From Chitinophagaceae bacterium (lineage in GTDB: Bacteria > Bacteroidota > Bacteroidia > Chitinophagales > Chitinophagaceae): a stretch of DNA of 64,000 nucleotides. Shown here one piece after another: positions 1 through 8,837 of this stretch. A model generated the notes under the pieces. That model was not told where the DNA came from and did no database searches. It saw only the letters and a program-made list of their open reading frames with translations. The position numbers were made by a program, and so were the translations under genes. Position 1 is the first letter of the stretch. Each line of letters starts with the position of its first letter. Where the stretch lies: assembly GCA_025934485.1 (NCBI GenBank), contig JAICXX010000008.1, positions 1-64,000 of the forward strand. Direction: 5' to 3'.

Positions 1-2004
1 ATGCCGTCGACAAAATTGTCTAATTATCTTTTTCGCAATAACCACAATTTAGGTTTTGAGGATGTGACGTCGGCGTGGGGGATCGATCAACCGGGTTTCC
101 ATGATGGCGCGGCGTATGTCGATCTCGATAATGACGGGGATCTGGATCTGGTGGTGAATAATCTCAACGGGGAGGCGACGATCTATGAGAATCATACGGC
201 GGGTAAGAAGGGGAGTCATTGGTTGAGGTTGCGGCTTAAGGGGGCCGGAGAGAATACCGCTGGTATTGGGGCGAAGGTTTTTGTGCATGGGGCTCATTCG
301 GAGCAGATGCAGGAACAATATACCGCTCGGGGCTTTCAGAGTTCGGTGGACCCCGTGATGCATATTGGGTTGGGTGAGGATAGTGTGGTGGATTTGAGGA
401 TCGAGTGGCCTTCGGGGAACTCCAGGTGTTTGCAGCATGTGAGGGTGGATACGTTGCTGGCGATCAGTGAGGATGGGGGCAAGTGCGATGCGATGCCGGG
501 GTCAACGGCGGCGGTGAGTGTACATTTCCGGGACGTCACGGCGGCGAGCGGGGTGAACTTCGTGCATAACGAGGCGACGACTAACGACTTCAAGATCTCG
601 CCCCTATTGCCTTACCAGTTGTCGAAGGTGGGCCCCTGTGTGGCGAAGGGCGATGTCAATGGCGATGGGTTGGAAGATCTTTTTATAGGGGGCTCGGCGG
701 GTTTTCCGAGTATGCTTTATTTACAGACTAAGGACGGAAAATTTGTGCCGGCGCCGGATCAGCCCTGGAATGGGTCGACGGCTTATTGCAATATGGATGC
801 GTTGTTCTTCGACGCGGATGGCGATGGCGATCTGGACCTGTACCTGGTGAGTGGCGGAGCAGATTATCCGCTCGATGATGCGCGGTACCAGGACCGGTTT
901 TTTGAGAACGATGGGAAAGGGCATTTCCGGCAGGTGGCGGATGCGTTGCCGGCGGAGCATGTGAGCGGCAGTTGTGTCCGTGCGGCAGACATCGACAAGG
1001 ATGGGTTGCCCGATCTTTTTGTGGGCGGGTATGTTCGGCCCGGATTGTATCCCGATGCACCCGAGAGCTTTGTTTTGAAGAATAAGAGTACGAAGGGGCA
1101 TATCCGATTCGAGAAAACACCGGAAGACACCACGCTCGCACATGCCGGGATGGTTGCCGATGCCTTGTGGATGGATGTGAATAAAGACGGGTGGCCGGAC
1201 CTGGTGGTGGCGGGGCCGTGGATGCCGGTGAGCCTCTTTGAGAATCATCATGGTCGGTTGGAGAACCGGACGGCGGAATATGGGCTGGCGGGTACGGCAG
1301 GATGGTGGTGCCGGCTGGCGGCGGGTGATATAGATGGTGATGGCGAAGTCGATATTGTTGCGGGCGGCCTTGGACTGAACACGCAGTTTCGGGCTTCGGC
1401 CAGCGAGCCGCTAACGCTTACCTATGGGGATTTCGACAACGATGGGGTAACGGACCCAATAATATCGTATTATAATGGAGGGAAGGCCTATCCCTTTTTT
1501 AGCCGGGACGAACTGTTCGAGCAAATGCCGGCGCAGCAAAAGAAGTATCCACATTATAGTGATTTTGCCGATGCGCAGCTCAGCGATCTTTTTACACCCG
1601 AGCAATTGGCGGGGGCGGTGGGGCGGGCGGCCATGTACATGACGCAATCGGTTGTATTGCGAAGAAAGGGGAAGGTGTTCCAGGTGGAGGCGTTGCCGAT
1701 GCTGGCCCAGATCAGCGCGGTGAATGGGATCGTGTTGCAGGATCTGGATGGGGATGGGAAGGTCGATCTGCTGATCGCGGGTAACTTCTATCCCTTCCGG
1801 GTGGCGGAGGGGCCGCTCGATGCGGGAATGGGATTATTCCTGAAGGGGGACGGCAACGGAGGTTTCGAGCCGGTGCCGAATCAAAACGACAAGTTGTTTA
1901 TGCCGGGGGATATTCGTAATATTACGGCGTTACGGTCTCGCACCGGCACACTGATAGTAGCTGTTAAAAACAAGGGTCCGGTCCAAATCATTCGGCCGGA
2001 GTAA
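1..2004 (+). CDS. VCBS/FG-GAP repeat protein with ASPIC/UnbV domain, 5' partial
   Basis: Probable surface or secreted beta-propeller protein with no assigned enzymatic role. At least eight calcium-binding DxDxDG loops of the VCBS/FG-GAP type are visible, for example DLDNDGDLDL near residue 41, DVNGDGLEDL near 218, DADGDGDLDL near 268 and DLDGDGKVDL near 581. An ASPIC/UnbV-like stretch (GIGAKVFVHG to DLRIEWPSG) lies at about residues 88-140. The ORF begins exactly at base 1 and has no signal peptide. Relatives of this architecture are normally longer and secreted, so the gene is almost certainly cut by the window edge and the ATG at base 1 is probably internal. The stop lies two bases before the sigma-factor ATG, so the two may share a transcript. 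Such proteins often sit beside SusC/SusD pairs in Chitinophagaceae; a role in glycan binding is inference. Confidence 0.85.
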   Translation: MPSTKLSNYLFRNNHNLGFEDVTSAWGIDQPGFHDGAAYVDLDNDGDLDLVVNNLNGEATIYENHTAGKKGSHWLRLRLKGAGENTAGIGAKVFVHGAHSEQMQEQYTARGFQSSVDPVMHIGLGEDSVVDLRIEWPSGNSRCLQHVRVDTLLAISEDGGKCDAMPGSTAAVSVHFRDVTAASGVNFVHNEATTNDFKISPLLPYQLSKVGPCVAKGDVNGDGLEDLFIGGSAGFPSMLYLQTKDGKFVPAPDQPWNGSTAYCNMDALFFDADGDGDLDLYLVSGGADYPLDDARYQDRFFENDGKGHFRQVADALPAEHVSGSCVRAADIDKDGLPDLFVGGYVRPGLYPDAPESFVLKNKSTKGHIRFEKTPEDTTLAHAGMVADALWMDVNKDGWPDLVVAGPWMPVSLFENHHGRLENRTAEYGLAGTAGWWCRLAAGDIDGDGEVDIVAGGLGLNTQFRASASEPLTLTYGDFDNDGVTDPIISYYNGGKAYPFFSRDELFEQMPAQQKKYPHYSDFADAQLSDLFTPEQLAGAVGRAAMYMTQSVVLRRKGKVFQVEALPMLAQISAVNGIVLQDLDGDGKVDLLIAGNFYPFRVAEGPLDAGMGLFLKGDGNGGFEPVPNQNDKLFMPGDIRNITALRSRTGTLIVAVKNKGPVQIIRPE

Positions 2005-2006
2005 CT

Positions 2007-2567
2007 ATGCAACCAATACTACTGCATCGAATACAGTTCGAGAACGATGAACTCGCTTTCAGGGAGTTCTATGAGGCCAATGTATTCCGGCTGTTTCAGT
2101 TTGCCTTTACTTTTGTACAGAACAGAGAGCTATCGGAGGAGATCGTCAACGATGTCTTTTTGAAGCTATGGCATAAACGCGGCCGGATCGATCAGATCGA
2201 GAATATCTCCGTTTATTTATACGTGGCGGTGAAGAATACCGCAGTGAACTATCTCAGACAGTCGAAGAACCGGCTGGACACCGATCTGGGGAAGCAGGCC
2301 GTGCATCATTTTTATCTGAGCCCCGATCCGGAGCAGCTGTTGGTCACAGATGAGTTGCGGCGGCGGATCGAGGCGGCCATCGAGGGCTTACCACCGCGCT
2401 GCAAGCTGATATTCAAGCTGGTGAAAGAGGATGGTCTCTCGGCGGCCGAGGTCGCGGCAATTTTGTCTATCTCCTATAAGACCGTTACGACCCAGCTTAC
2501 CATTGCGCTGCGGAAGCTGGAGGAGGTGCTAAAACCTTCGCTACAACAGCACCGGATGAAGGTCTGA
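2007..2567 (+). CDS. ECF-type RNA polymerase sigma factor
   Basis: Sigma-70 family ECF factor of 186 residues that would direct RNA polymerase to the promoter of its own glycan-uptake locus. Region 2 is visible at about residues 20-90 (FREFYEANVFRLFQFAF, then EEIVNDVFLKLW), and a region 4 helix-turn-helix at about 125-175 (LPPRCKLIFKLVKEDGLS, then SISYKTVTTQLTIALRKL). Length is typical for the Bacteroidetes FecI-like group. It begins 2 bases after the preceding stop (TAACTATG) and is followed by a FecR-type anti-sigma factor and an STN-domain SusC, the standard order of a trans-envelope signalling set. Regulation is therefore expected to be by release from FecR when substrate binds SusC. The specific target promoter cannot be read from sequence. 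Confidence 0.93.
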   Translation: MQPILLHRIQFENDELAFREFYEANVFRLFQFAFTFVQNRELSEEIVNDVFLKLWHKRGRIDQIENISVYLYVAVKNTAVNYLRQSKNRLDTDLGKQAVHHFYLSPDPEQLLVTDELRRRIEAAIEGLPPRCKLIFKLVKEDGLSAAEVAAILSISYKTVTTQLTIALRKLEEVLKPSLQQHRMKV

Positions 2568-2636
2568 TCAATTATTTTTTAATTTATTTTCCTTTCTTTT
2601 AAGAAAACCGGCGATTTGCTGTGTCCTTGGAATAGC

Positions 2637-3725
2637 ATGACTGAAAATTTGATGAACAGTTCGAGGATCATCGAACTAATGGCAAAAAAACTCGGAAAAA
2701 ATGCTTCGCTTGAGGAGCTGCAGGAATTAGAGCGTCTCCTGGCTGAGAACCCATCCTATAGTTTATTGGAAGAGATCGTGGGATCCCTGAAGGGGAGTCC
2801 GGAGCATTTTGAACGGAATATCCCGGAAGAAGAGCTGGCGGATAGTGGTTGGGGACGGCTGGCCGGCAGGTTGAAAGAAGTGGTAAATATGGAAGACCGG
2901 AGGCCGGGCCGCATGCCGCGAATAGGGCGATGGGTGGCTGCGGCAGCGGTGGTTGTGGTGGTTGCGGGGACTGCGTTGTGGTACTTTAGGGGCGACCGGA
3001 ATGGCTCGCGGATGCGATATGCCGATAAGGTGGTGGACGTGGGCAATGGCCATCGGAGCAAGATCATTCTGAGCGATGGGACGGCGGTATGGTTGAATGC
3101 CGGAAGCCGGCTATATTATCCGGAGGTGTTTACCGGCGGCAAGCGGGAGGTCACGCTGGATGGGGAAGGTTTTTTTGATGTGGCGAAGCATGTGGACATG
3201 CCTTTTCTGGTGCATGCCGGTAAGATAACGATCAAGGTGTTGGGGACGCGGTTCAATGTCAAGGCTTACCGGGATGAGCCGGCGGTATCGACCACGCTGA
3301 TCAGCGGGAAGGTACAGGTGATGATGGATGGCGAGCCGGACAAGAAGATCGTGCTGAGCCCCAATGAAAAGCTGACGGTGATGAACCCTGTTCCCGATAC
3401 AGGCGTCCTGCAGGATCGGGTGGGGAATGCTTTGCATTACCAGGTGCAGGGTGTGCCCAAGGCGGGGGACGATTCGTTGCCGGAAACGGCCTGGATAGAG
3501 AACCGGCTGGCTTTCAGCAATGAACCATTCGAAGAGGTGGTCAGAATGCTGGAGCGGCGGTATGATGTGCAGATCGAGATCGGGGATGAGCAGTTGCGGG
3601 AGGCGCATTTGAGCGGGGTCTTTGAAAAGGAGACGATCCGGCAGGTGCTGGATATCCTCAAGATGACCACCAAATTCAAGTACAGTATCGAGGGCAAAAA
3701 GGTCCGGCTAATGCCGGACCTGTAG
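2637..3725 (+). CDS. FecR-family anti-sigma factor
   Basis: Inner-membrane anti-sigma/sigma-regulator. The N-terminal cytoplasmic part (about residues 1-95, including LEELQELERLLAENP) should hold the ECF sigma factor. One transmembrane helix follows (WVAAAAVVVVVAGTALWYF, about 100-120), then a periplasmic FecR domain (VGNGHRSKIILSDGTAVWLNAGS to LGTRFNVKAY) and a C-terminal DUF4974-like domain (LAFSNEPFEEVVRMLERRYDVQIEI). The ORF track starts at a TTG (2616). I prefer the ATG at 2637 (MTENLMNSS); the ATG at 2652 (MNSSRIIELM) also fits related proteins and neither has a clear Shine-Dalgarno sequence. It sits between the sigma factor and the STN-domain SusC, supporting a sigma/anti-sigma/transducer relay. 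Confidence 0.92.
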   Translation: MTENLMNSSRIIELMAKKLGKNASLEELQELERLLAENPSYSLLEEIVGSLKGSPEHFERNIPEEELADSGWGRLAGRLKEVVNMEDRRPGRMPRIGRWVAAAAVVVVVAGTALWYFRGDRNGSRMRYADKVVDVGNGHRSKIILSDGTAVWLNAGSRLYYPEVFTGGKREVTLDGEGFFDVAKHVDMPFLVHAGKITIKVLGTRFNVKAYRDEPAVSTTLISGKVQVMMDGEPDKKIVLSPNEKLTVMNPVPDTGVLQDRVGNALHYQVQGVPKAGDDSLPETAWIENRLAFSNEPFEEVVRMLERRYDVQIEIGDEQLREAHLSGVFEKETIRQVLDILKMTTKFKYSIEGKKVRLMPDL

Positions 3726-3741
3726 ACAAACAATAAAAACA

Positions 3742-3770
3742 GGGGGAGGAGGTGGCACTCTTCCCCCACC
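3742..3770 (+). promoter_or_regulatory. Inverted repeat in the leader before susC
   Basis: GGGGGA (3742-3747) pairs with TCCCCC (3762-3767), enclosing the only strong purine-rich run, AGGAGG. An overlapping alternative pairing is GGTGG (3751-3755) with CCACC (3766-3770). The start codon of susC is 12 bases beyond. Two mutually exclusive stems over a ribosome-binding-like sequence could attenuate SusC relative to FecR; that is inference. Confidence 0.35.
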
Positions 3771-3781
3771 AAAACAAATTT

Positions 3782-6700
3782 ATGAAGAAATCAAGAAAGG
3801 CGAAACCTTTCGGGGGGTTATCCCCATGCCTGAAATTGCTTCTGCTTATGAAATTGAGTTTACTGATCGTGTTAGCAGCCTGTTTACAGGTATCTGCCCG
3901 AGGTTATTCCCAGGAGACGTTCAGCCTGCATTTCAAACAGGCGGACGCCAGCTTGATCTTCAGTACGATCCAAAAGGAAAGCCATTACAAGTTCTTCTAC
4001 AACAACGATTACCTCCGGGAATTGGGTAAGGTCGATCTGGATGTTACGGATGCACCTTTGACCAATATTCTGCGAATGGTATTGGGGAGTAAATTTACCT
4101 ATACCATCGGGCAGCGGAAGGTGATCATCTCTCCTGCGCCGGACCCGGAGCCTATGGCCAGCGATACATCCGACCGGCCTGTAAAGGGGAAGGTGCTGGA
4201 TGAAACCGGCAAGGCGCTTGGCGGGGTGACGATAAAGGTCGTCAATACGAACAGGACGACGACTACGGATGATGCCGGCAATTTTAGCATCCTGGTATCG
4301 GGGAGCGCGGAGCTGGCTCTGACGTATGTGGGTTATAAAGGCCAGGTGATCGAGGTTAGCGCGGGGCAGCGGACGATTTCGGTGCAGATGCAGCCGAATG
4401 CGGCGGGTTTGGAGAATGCCGTTGTGGTAGGTTATGGTACGCAAAAAAAACGGGATGTAACCGGTAGCATCAGCAGCGTGAAGGGGGATGATATCAAGAA
4501 CCTGCCGACGAGCAATGCGGCGGATGCGATCCAGGGCCGTGCGACGGGTGTTGATATTGTCCGTGACGATGGTTCGCCCGGCAGTGTTCCGAGTATCCGG
4601 GTTTTGGGTACGGGCACGATCAACAATTCCGATCCGCTGGTTGTGATCGATGGGGTTCCGTCGGGCGGTCTCAATGATGTCAACTCGAACGATATCGCGT
4701 CTATAGAGATCCTCAAGGACGCTTCCGCCTCCGCCATCTATGGAAGCCGGGCGGCCAACGGCGTGGTACTGATCACTACGAAAAAGGGTAGTTATGAGGA
4801 CATGCTAAAAGTCTCGGCGAATGTTTACGGTGGGGTCAAGTCACCCGTGAAGTTCATCGATATGCTAAAGGCGCCGGATCTCGTGGCGCTCAAGACGGAA
4901 GCCTATACGAACGATGGCCTGAGTGTGCCAACCATTTGGAGCAATTCGTATTATGCGACTCAGCGTACGGACTGGCAGCGGGCGTTGCTGGGGAATGGGG
5001 ATGTGGCCAATGCCGATGTGGCCATGCGGGGAGGTAATAAATATTCCAATTACAGTTTTTCCGGCAACTATTATAATGAAAAGGGGATGGTCCCCAATAC
5101 CTATTTCAAACGGTATAGTCTCCGGATCAATAGCGAGCACAAGATCGGGAGCCGTTTGAAGATCGGTGAGAACGCGGTGTACTCCTATACTACCGGTACG
5201 GTGAATGGCGCGTCTGGAAATGCGGAAGCCAATACGCACAGTTCGCAAACCGGTGTTGTCTGGAGCGCGATACGATTCAATCCGGCGATCCCGGTGACGA
5301 ACCCTGATGGAAGCTGGGGGACTTCACAGGCCGATAATCAGCTGGGCGATATCAACAATCCTGTAGCTACTGCCAAGGAAACGCAACGCTACAACAATAT
5401 CGACCGGGTGCTGGCCAATTTTTATGCGGAACTGGAGATCCTAAAGGGGTTGAAGATCCGGGCCAACTATGGCTATGATCACAATACCGACGAGTACTAT
5501 GAATTCGACAATGCCATGCCGGATCAAACGCGCGGGCCTGCACTTGCGTCCTTGCAACAATCGTATAGCAAGCAGACCACGTTGCTGGAGGAATATTATC
5601 TGACCTATAACCATAGTTTTGGCGAGCATGCGCTGACATTGACCGGAGGATATTCGGCGCAGACCTTTAAGGGTAATTATTTCGTGGCATCCCGTAGCGG
5701 GTTTAGCGATACGAGTACGGATCAACGGGTGCTTGGTCTCGGGAGCAGCTCGATCTCCAACAATGGCTACAATTTCAATCCCTGGGGACTACAGTCCGAA
5801 TTTGTGCGGGCCAACTATGCGTATGCGGGCAAATACCTGCTGACGGCCACATTCCGTGCGGATGGTTCGAGCAAGTTTGCGCCCGGGAAGCGTTGGGGTT
5901 ATTTCCCGGCTTTCTCGGCCGGCTGGCGGATTTCCGACGAGAAATTCTATGATGGGGGTATTAAGAATGTGCTGCCGATGTTGAAGATCACGGGTGGCTG
6001 GGGACAACTGGGTAACCAAAACGTAGGGGATTTCCAGTACATGAGCATTATCCAGCAGACCAGCGGTTATGGCTACAATTTTGGTGCTTCGAATACCACC
6101 AACCAGGCTGGGGCGGTGATCACGTCGCTGGCCAATCCGAATATCACATGGGAGCGGGCTGTGACGACGACCATCTCGCTGGAAGCTGCCGCTTTGAATA
6201 ACCATTTGACGGGTACTATTACGTATTTCAACAAGAATACGTCGGACATGCTGATCCCTTTCCAGCTTGTAGAGACTTTTGGCGCGCAGACCAATCTGCC
6301 GGATGATCCGGGTAATGTCACGTTGCCGGATTTCAATCTGGGCAGACTCAACAACCATGGTGTCGAGATCGAGCTGGCTTACCGGAATACGGCGGGAAAG
6401 GTGAGCTATTCTATCGGCGTCAACGGTTCGTTCCTGCATAACAAGATCACCAAACTTTATGGATCGAGCACTTATCTGGCCTCGACGCCTTATGGGCGTG
6501 AGAATGCCGATATTGCGCGTACTTATGAAGGGCAGCCGATCGCTTCTTTCTACGGTTTCAAGGCCGATGGGCTTTATCAATCGCAAAGCGATATCGACAA
6601 GGACCCGAATGTCGCCAACGATCCTAACAAGGCCAACATTCGGCCGGGTGACGTGCGGTTCAGGGACATCAATGGAGATGGCATGATCAGCGACAGCGAC

Positions 6701-7237
6701 CGCATGCGGTTGGGTGATCCGAATCCCAGATTCGTATTCGGTTTCAACGGGTCGGTGAACTATGCGCACTTCGACCTGAGCTTTAATTTTGTGGGTGCCA
6801 CGGGCTTTCAGCTTTATGATGCGGACAGGTTATCCGGTCTCGACGCCACACAGGTGTACAACTGGTATGCCGATCAGAAGAACAGGTGGCATGGGCAGGG
6901 AACGAGCAACAGCATTCCGCGGTTGAGTATCAATAACCTGAATAATAACTACCGGTCGTCCAGCATGTGGGTATTCAGCGGCAACTATCTTTCGCTGAAG
7001 AGTCTTACTCTGGGTTATACACTGCCCCGGTTTAACGTGAATGACTGGAAGGTTCCGGAGATCCGGATCTATGCCACGAGCTATAATGTACTTATGATAA
7101 CCAAGTATCCGGGTTATACGCCGGAGCTGGGTTATACGAGTCCTACATCTTCGACACCCGGTTTGCAACGGGGTGTCGACCTGGCGCAGTATCCGGCTGC
7201 CAGGAGCTTTACTGTAGGTGGAACCATTAATTTTTAG
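3782..7237 (+). CDS. SusC/RagA TonB-dependent outer-membrane transporter with STN signalling domain
   Basis: Outer-membrane glycan importer of 1151 residues. Order: N-terminal signal region (LKLLLLMKLSLLIVLAACLQVSA), STN/secretin-N signalling domain (FSLHFKQADASLIFSTIQ to GQRKVIISP, about residues 47-117), carboxypeptidase-D-regulatory-like domain (VKGKVLDETGKALGGV, about 130-205), TonB plug (VVGYGTQKKRDVTGSI, then DPLVVIDGVPSGG and SASAIYGSRAANGVVLITTKKG) and a beta-barrel ending in VGGTINF. The track start at 3752 is a GTG inside the leader hairpin. The ATG at 3782 (MKKSRKAK) gives a basic signal-peptide N-terminus and is preferred. The STN domain is the part that contacts FecR, matching the upstream sigma/anti-sigma pair. 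It is followed by its SusD partner. Confidence 0.96.
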   Translation: MKKSRKAKPFGGLSPCLKLLLLMKLSLLIVLAACLQVSARGYSQETFSLHFKQADASLIFSTIQKESHYKFFYNNDYLRELGKVDLDVTDAPLTNILRMVLGSKFTYTIGQRKVIISPAPDPEPMASDTSDRPVKGKVLDETGKALGGVTIKVVNTNRTTTTDDAGNFSILVSGSAELALTYVGYKGQVIEVSAGQRTISVQMQPNAAGLENAVVVGYGTQKKRDVTGSISSVKGDDIKNLPTSNAADAIQGRATGVDIVRDDGSPGSVPSIRVLGTGTINNSDPLVVIDGVPSGGLNDVNSNDIASIEILKDASASAIYGSRAANGVVLITTKKGSYEDMLKVSANVYGGVKSPVKFIDMLKAPDLVALKTEAYTNDGLSVPTIWSNSYYATQRTDWQRALLGNGDVANADVAMRGGNKYSNYSFSGNYYNEKGMVPNTYFKRYSLRINSEHKIGSRLKIGENAVYSYTTGTVNGASGNAEANTHSSQTGVVWSAIRFNPAIPVTNPDGSWGTSQADNQLGDINNPVATAKETQRYNNIDRVLANFYAELEILKGLKIRANYGYDHNTDEYYEFDNAMPDQTRGPALASLQQSYSKQTTLLEEYYLTYNHSFGEHALTLTGGYSAQTFKGNYFVASRSGFSDTSTDQRVLGLGSSSISNNGYNFNPWGLQSEFVRANYAYAGKYLLTATFRADGSSKFAPGKRWGYFPAFSAGWRISDEKFYDGGIKNVLPMLKITGGWGQLGNQNVGDFQYMSIIQQTSGYGYNFGASNTTNQAGAVITSLANPNITWERAVTTTISLEAAALNNHLTGTITYFNKNTSDMLIPFQLVETFGAQTNLPDDPGNVTLPDFNLGRLNNHGVEIELAYRNTAGKVSYSIGVNGSFLHNKITKLYGSSTYLASTPYGRENADIARTYEGQPIASFYGFKADGLYQSQSDIDKDPNVANDPNKANIRPGDVRFRDINGDGMISDSDRMRLGDPNPRFVFGFNGSVNYAHFDLSFNFVGATGFQLYDADRLSGLDATQVYNWYADQKNRWHGQGTSNSIPRLSINNLNNNYRSSSMWVFSGNYLSLKSLTLGYTLPRFNVNDWKVPEIRIYATSYNVLMITKYPGYTPELGYTSPTSSTPGLQRGVDLAQYPAARSFTVGGTINF

Positions 7238-7256
7238 CCTGTCAAAACAGAAAGAT

Positions 7257-8837
7257 ATGAAGCGCAAATTCAATTATAAATCATTTTTTATACTGGTTTT
7301 TTCGGCGGTAACCAGCATGGTGCTGCTTTTTGGGTGTATCAAGCATCCGCTGGATCAGAGTCCCAGTGGAGAATATACCACCGACAATTTCTGGCGGAAT
7401 CAAAACGATGTTATTGCGGGGATAAACGGGATCTACAATGTGTTGTTCACGGAAGACTGGATCGGGCATGATCTTTATGCGTTCGACGATCAGAGTGATG
7501 ATATCTCCGTGGATGGGGACCATCCGGATTTTATCAGCATCGGCCGGTTCAACATCGATCCCACCCTGCAGCTGATCTATATCACCTGGCCGTTCGCCTA
7601 TGAGCAGATCGCCCGGGCGAACAATGCGATCTACTATATTCCCAAGGTGCCGATCATGGACAGCTCGATCCGGAACCGCTCGATGGGCGAAGCCTATTTT
7701 CTGCGGGCTTATTCCTATTTTATTTTGAGCGAGATCTATGGCGACGTGCCGGTGATCACGGAAAAGAATCTGAGCGCTACCAATTACAATGTTGCCAAAT
7801 CATCCGTTGATACGGTGCGGGCATTGGTCGAATCGGATCTGCTTCAGGCCGCGAATCTTCTGCCGGAAACCTATGACGACGCGGATAAGGGGCGTGTGAG
7901 CAAGGGGGCTGCCTGGGGTATGTTGTGCAAACTTTATCTTTTCGAGGATAAGTTCCAGCAGGCGATCCAATATGGCAACCTGGTTGTCAACGACCCCAAC
8001 TATGCGTTGGCGCCGCATTACAGCGACAATTTCGATTTCAATGCACAGCCGAACAATACGGAACTGCTTTTTGCCGTGTGGAATGAGGTGCAAACGGGCA
8101 CGAACGCCTTGCAGAGTGCGATCTCGTATTATTATACGCCACGGGCCTGGCAGGGATGGGGTTTCCACCATCCTACCGAGAATTTTGCGGATGAGTTCGA
8201 ATCGGCGGACTCATTCCGGAAGCGTGCGACCCTGATCCAGGTGGGCGATTCGATCCCCTATCAAACGAATATGGTTCCAATCTCGTCCGGTGATGCGTAT
8301 CAGATGTTCACGGGTATGGCGGGGCAGAGCACCGGCAGGTTGTTGCCCAGTATGACGACCACGGGTTATTGTATCCGGAAATACACGGCTTTTTTGAGCG
8401 ATAATAGCGGATCCATCAATTTCGGGTTGAAGCAGCCCTTGCTGCGTAGTGCCGATGTCTATCTGATGACGGCGGAGGCAAAGATCAGGCTCAATGGGCC
8501 GGGTGCGGGGGACGCGGAATTGAATGCGGTTAGGCTTCGTGCCGGGTTGATGGGGGAGTCGGGTGCGGGCATGCCGCAGCTGATCCATGAACGTCGCGTA
8601 GAGCTGGGCGGTGAGAATGTACGTTGGCAGGATCTCATGCGTTGGGACAAGGATAAAATAATCGATTTGGATACCATCGTGAGCAAGCCTAAGACGGCGT
8701 CGCCGTTAGCTCCTTATAATAGCGCGGTGATCATACCTGCACGGACGTTCGCGAGGCCCAAAGATTATTATATGCCGATACCGCAGGAGGTCATCGATGA
8801 AAGCAAGGGTGTCATCACGCAAAATCCTAATTATTGA
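7257..8837 (+). CDS. SusD/RagB-family glycan-binding lipoprotein
   Basis: Surface lipoprotein partner of the preceding SusC; it should cap the transporter and bind the glycan. The N-terminus MKRKFNYKSFF is followed by a hydrophobic run and the lipobox LLFGC, with the modified Cys about 25 residues in. SusD-typical segments are present: DNFWRNQNDVIAGINGIYN, AYFLRAYSYFILSEIYGDVPVI, RGRVSKGAAWGMLCKLYLF-like TPR helices, and the C-terminal DVYLMTAEAKIRL and ERRVELGGENVRWQDLMRW. The track start at 7218 overlaps the end of susC; the ATG at 7257, 19 bases after the susC stop, gives the lipoprotein signal. Its stop TGA overlaps the TTG start of the GH89 gene (TTGA), suggesting coupled translation. 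Confidence 0.95.
   Translation: MKRKFNYKSFFILVFSAVTSMVLLFGCIKHPLDQSPSGEYTTDNFWRNQNDVIAGINGIYNVLFTEDWIGHDLYAFDDQSDDISVDGDHPDFISIGRFNIDPTLQLIYITWPFAYEQIARANNAIYYIPKVPIMDSSIRNRSMGEAYFLRAYSYFILSEIYGDVPVITEKNLSATNYNVAKSSVDTVRALVESDLLQAANLLPETYDDADKGRVSKGAAWGMLCKLYLFEDKFQQAIQYGNLVVNDPNYALAPHYSDNFDFNAQPNNTELLFAVWNEVQTGTNALQSAISYYYTPRAWQGWGFHHPTENFADEFESADSFRKRATLIQVGDSIPYQTNMVPISSGDAYQMFTGMAGQSTGRLLPSMTTTGYCIRKYTAFLSDNSGSINFGLKQPLLRSADVYLMTAEAKIRLNGPGAGDAELNAVRLRAGLMGESGAGMPQLIHERRVELGGENVRWQDLMRWDKDKIIDLDTIVSKPKTASPLAPYNSAVIIPARTFARPKDYYMPIPQEVIDESKGVITQNPNY

Noticed and set aside
5789-6769. 326-residue minus-strand ORF opposite susC
   Set aside because: Low-complexity, Arg/Ile-rich product with no family features; susC covers it fully.
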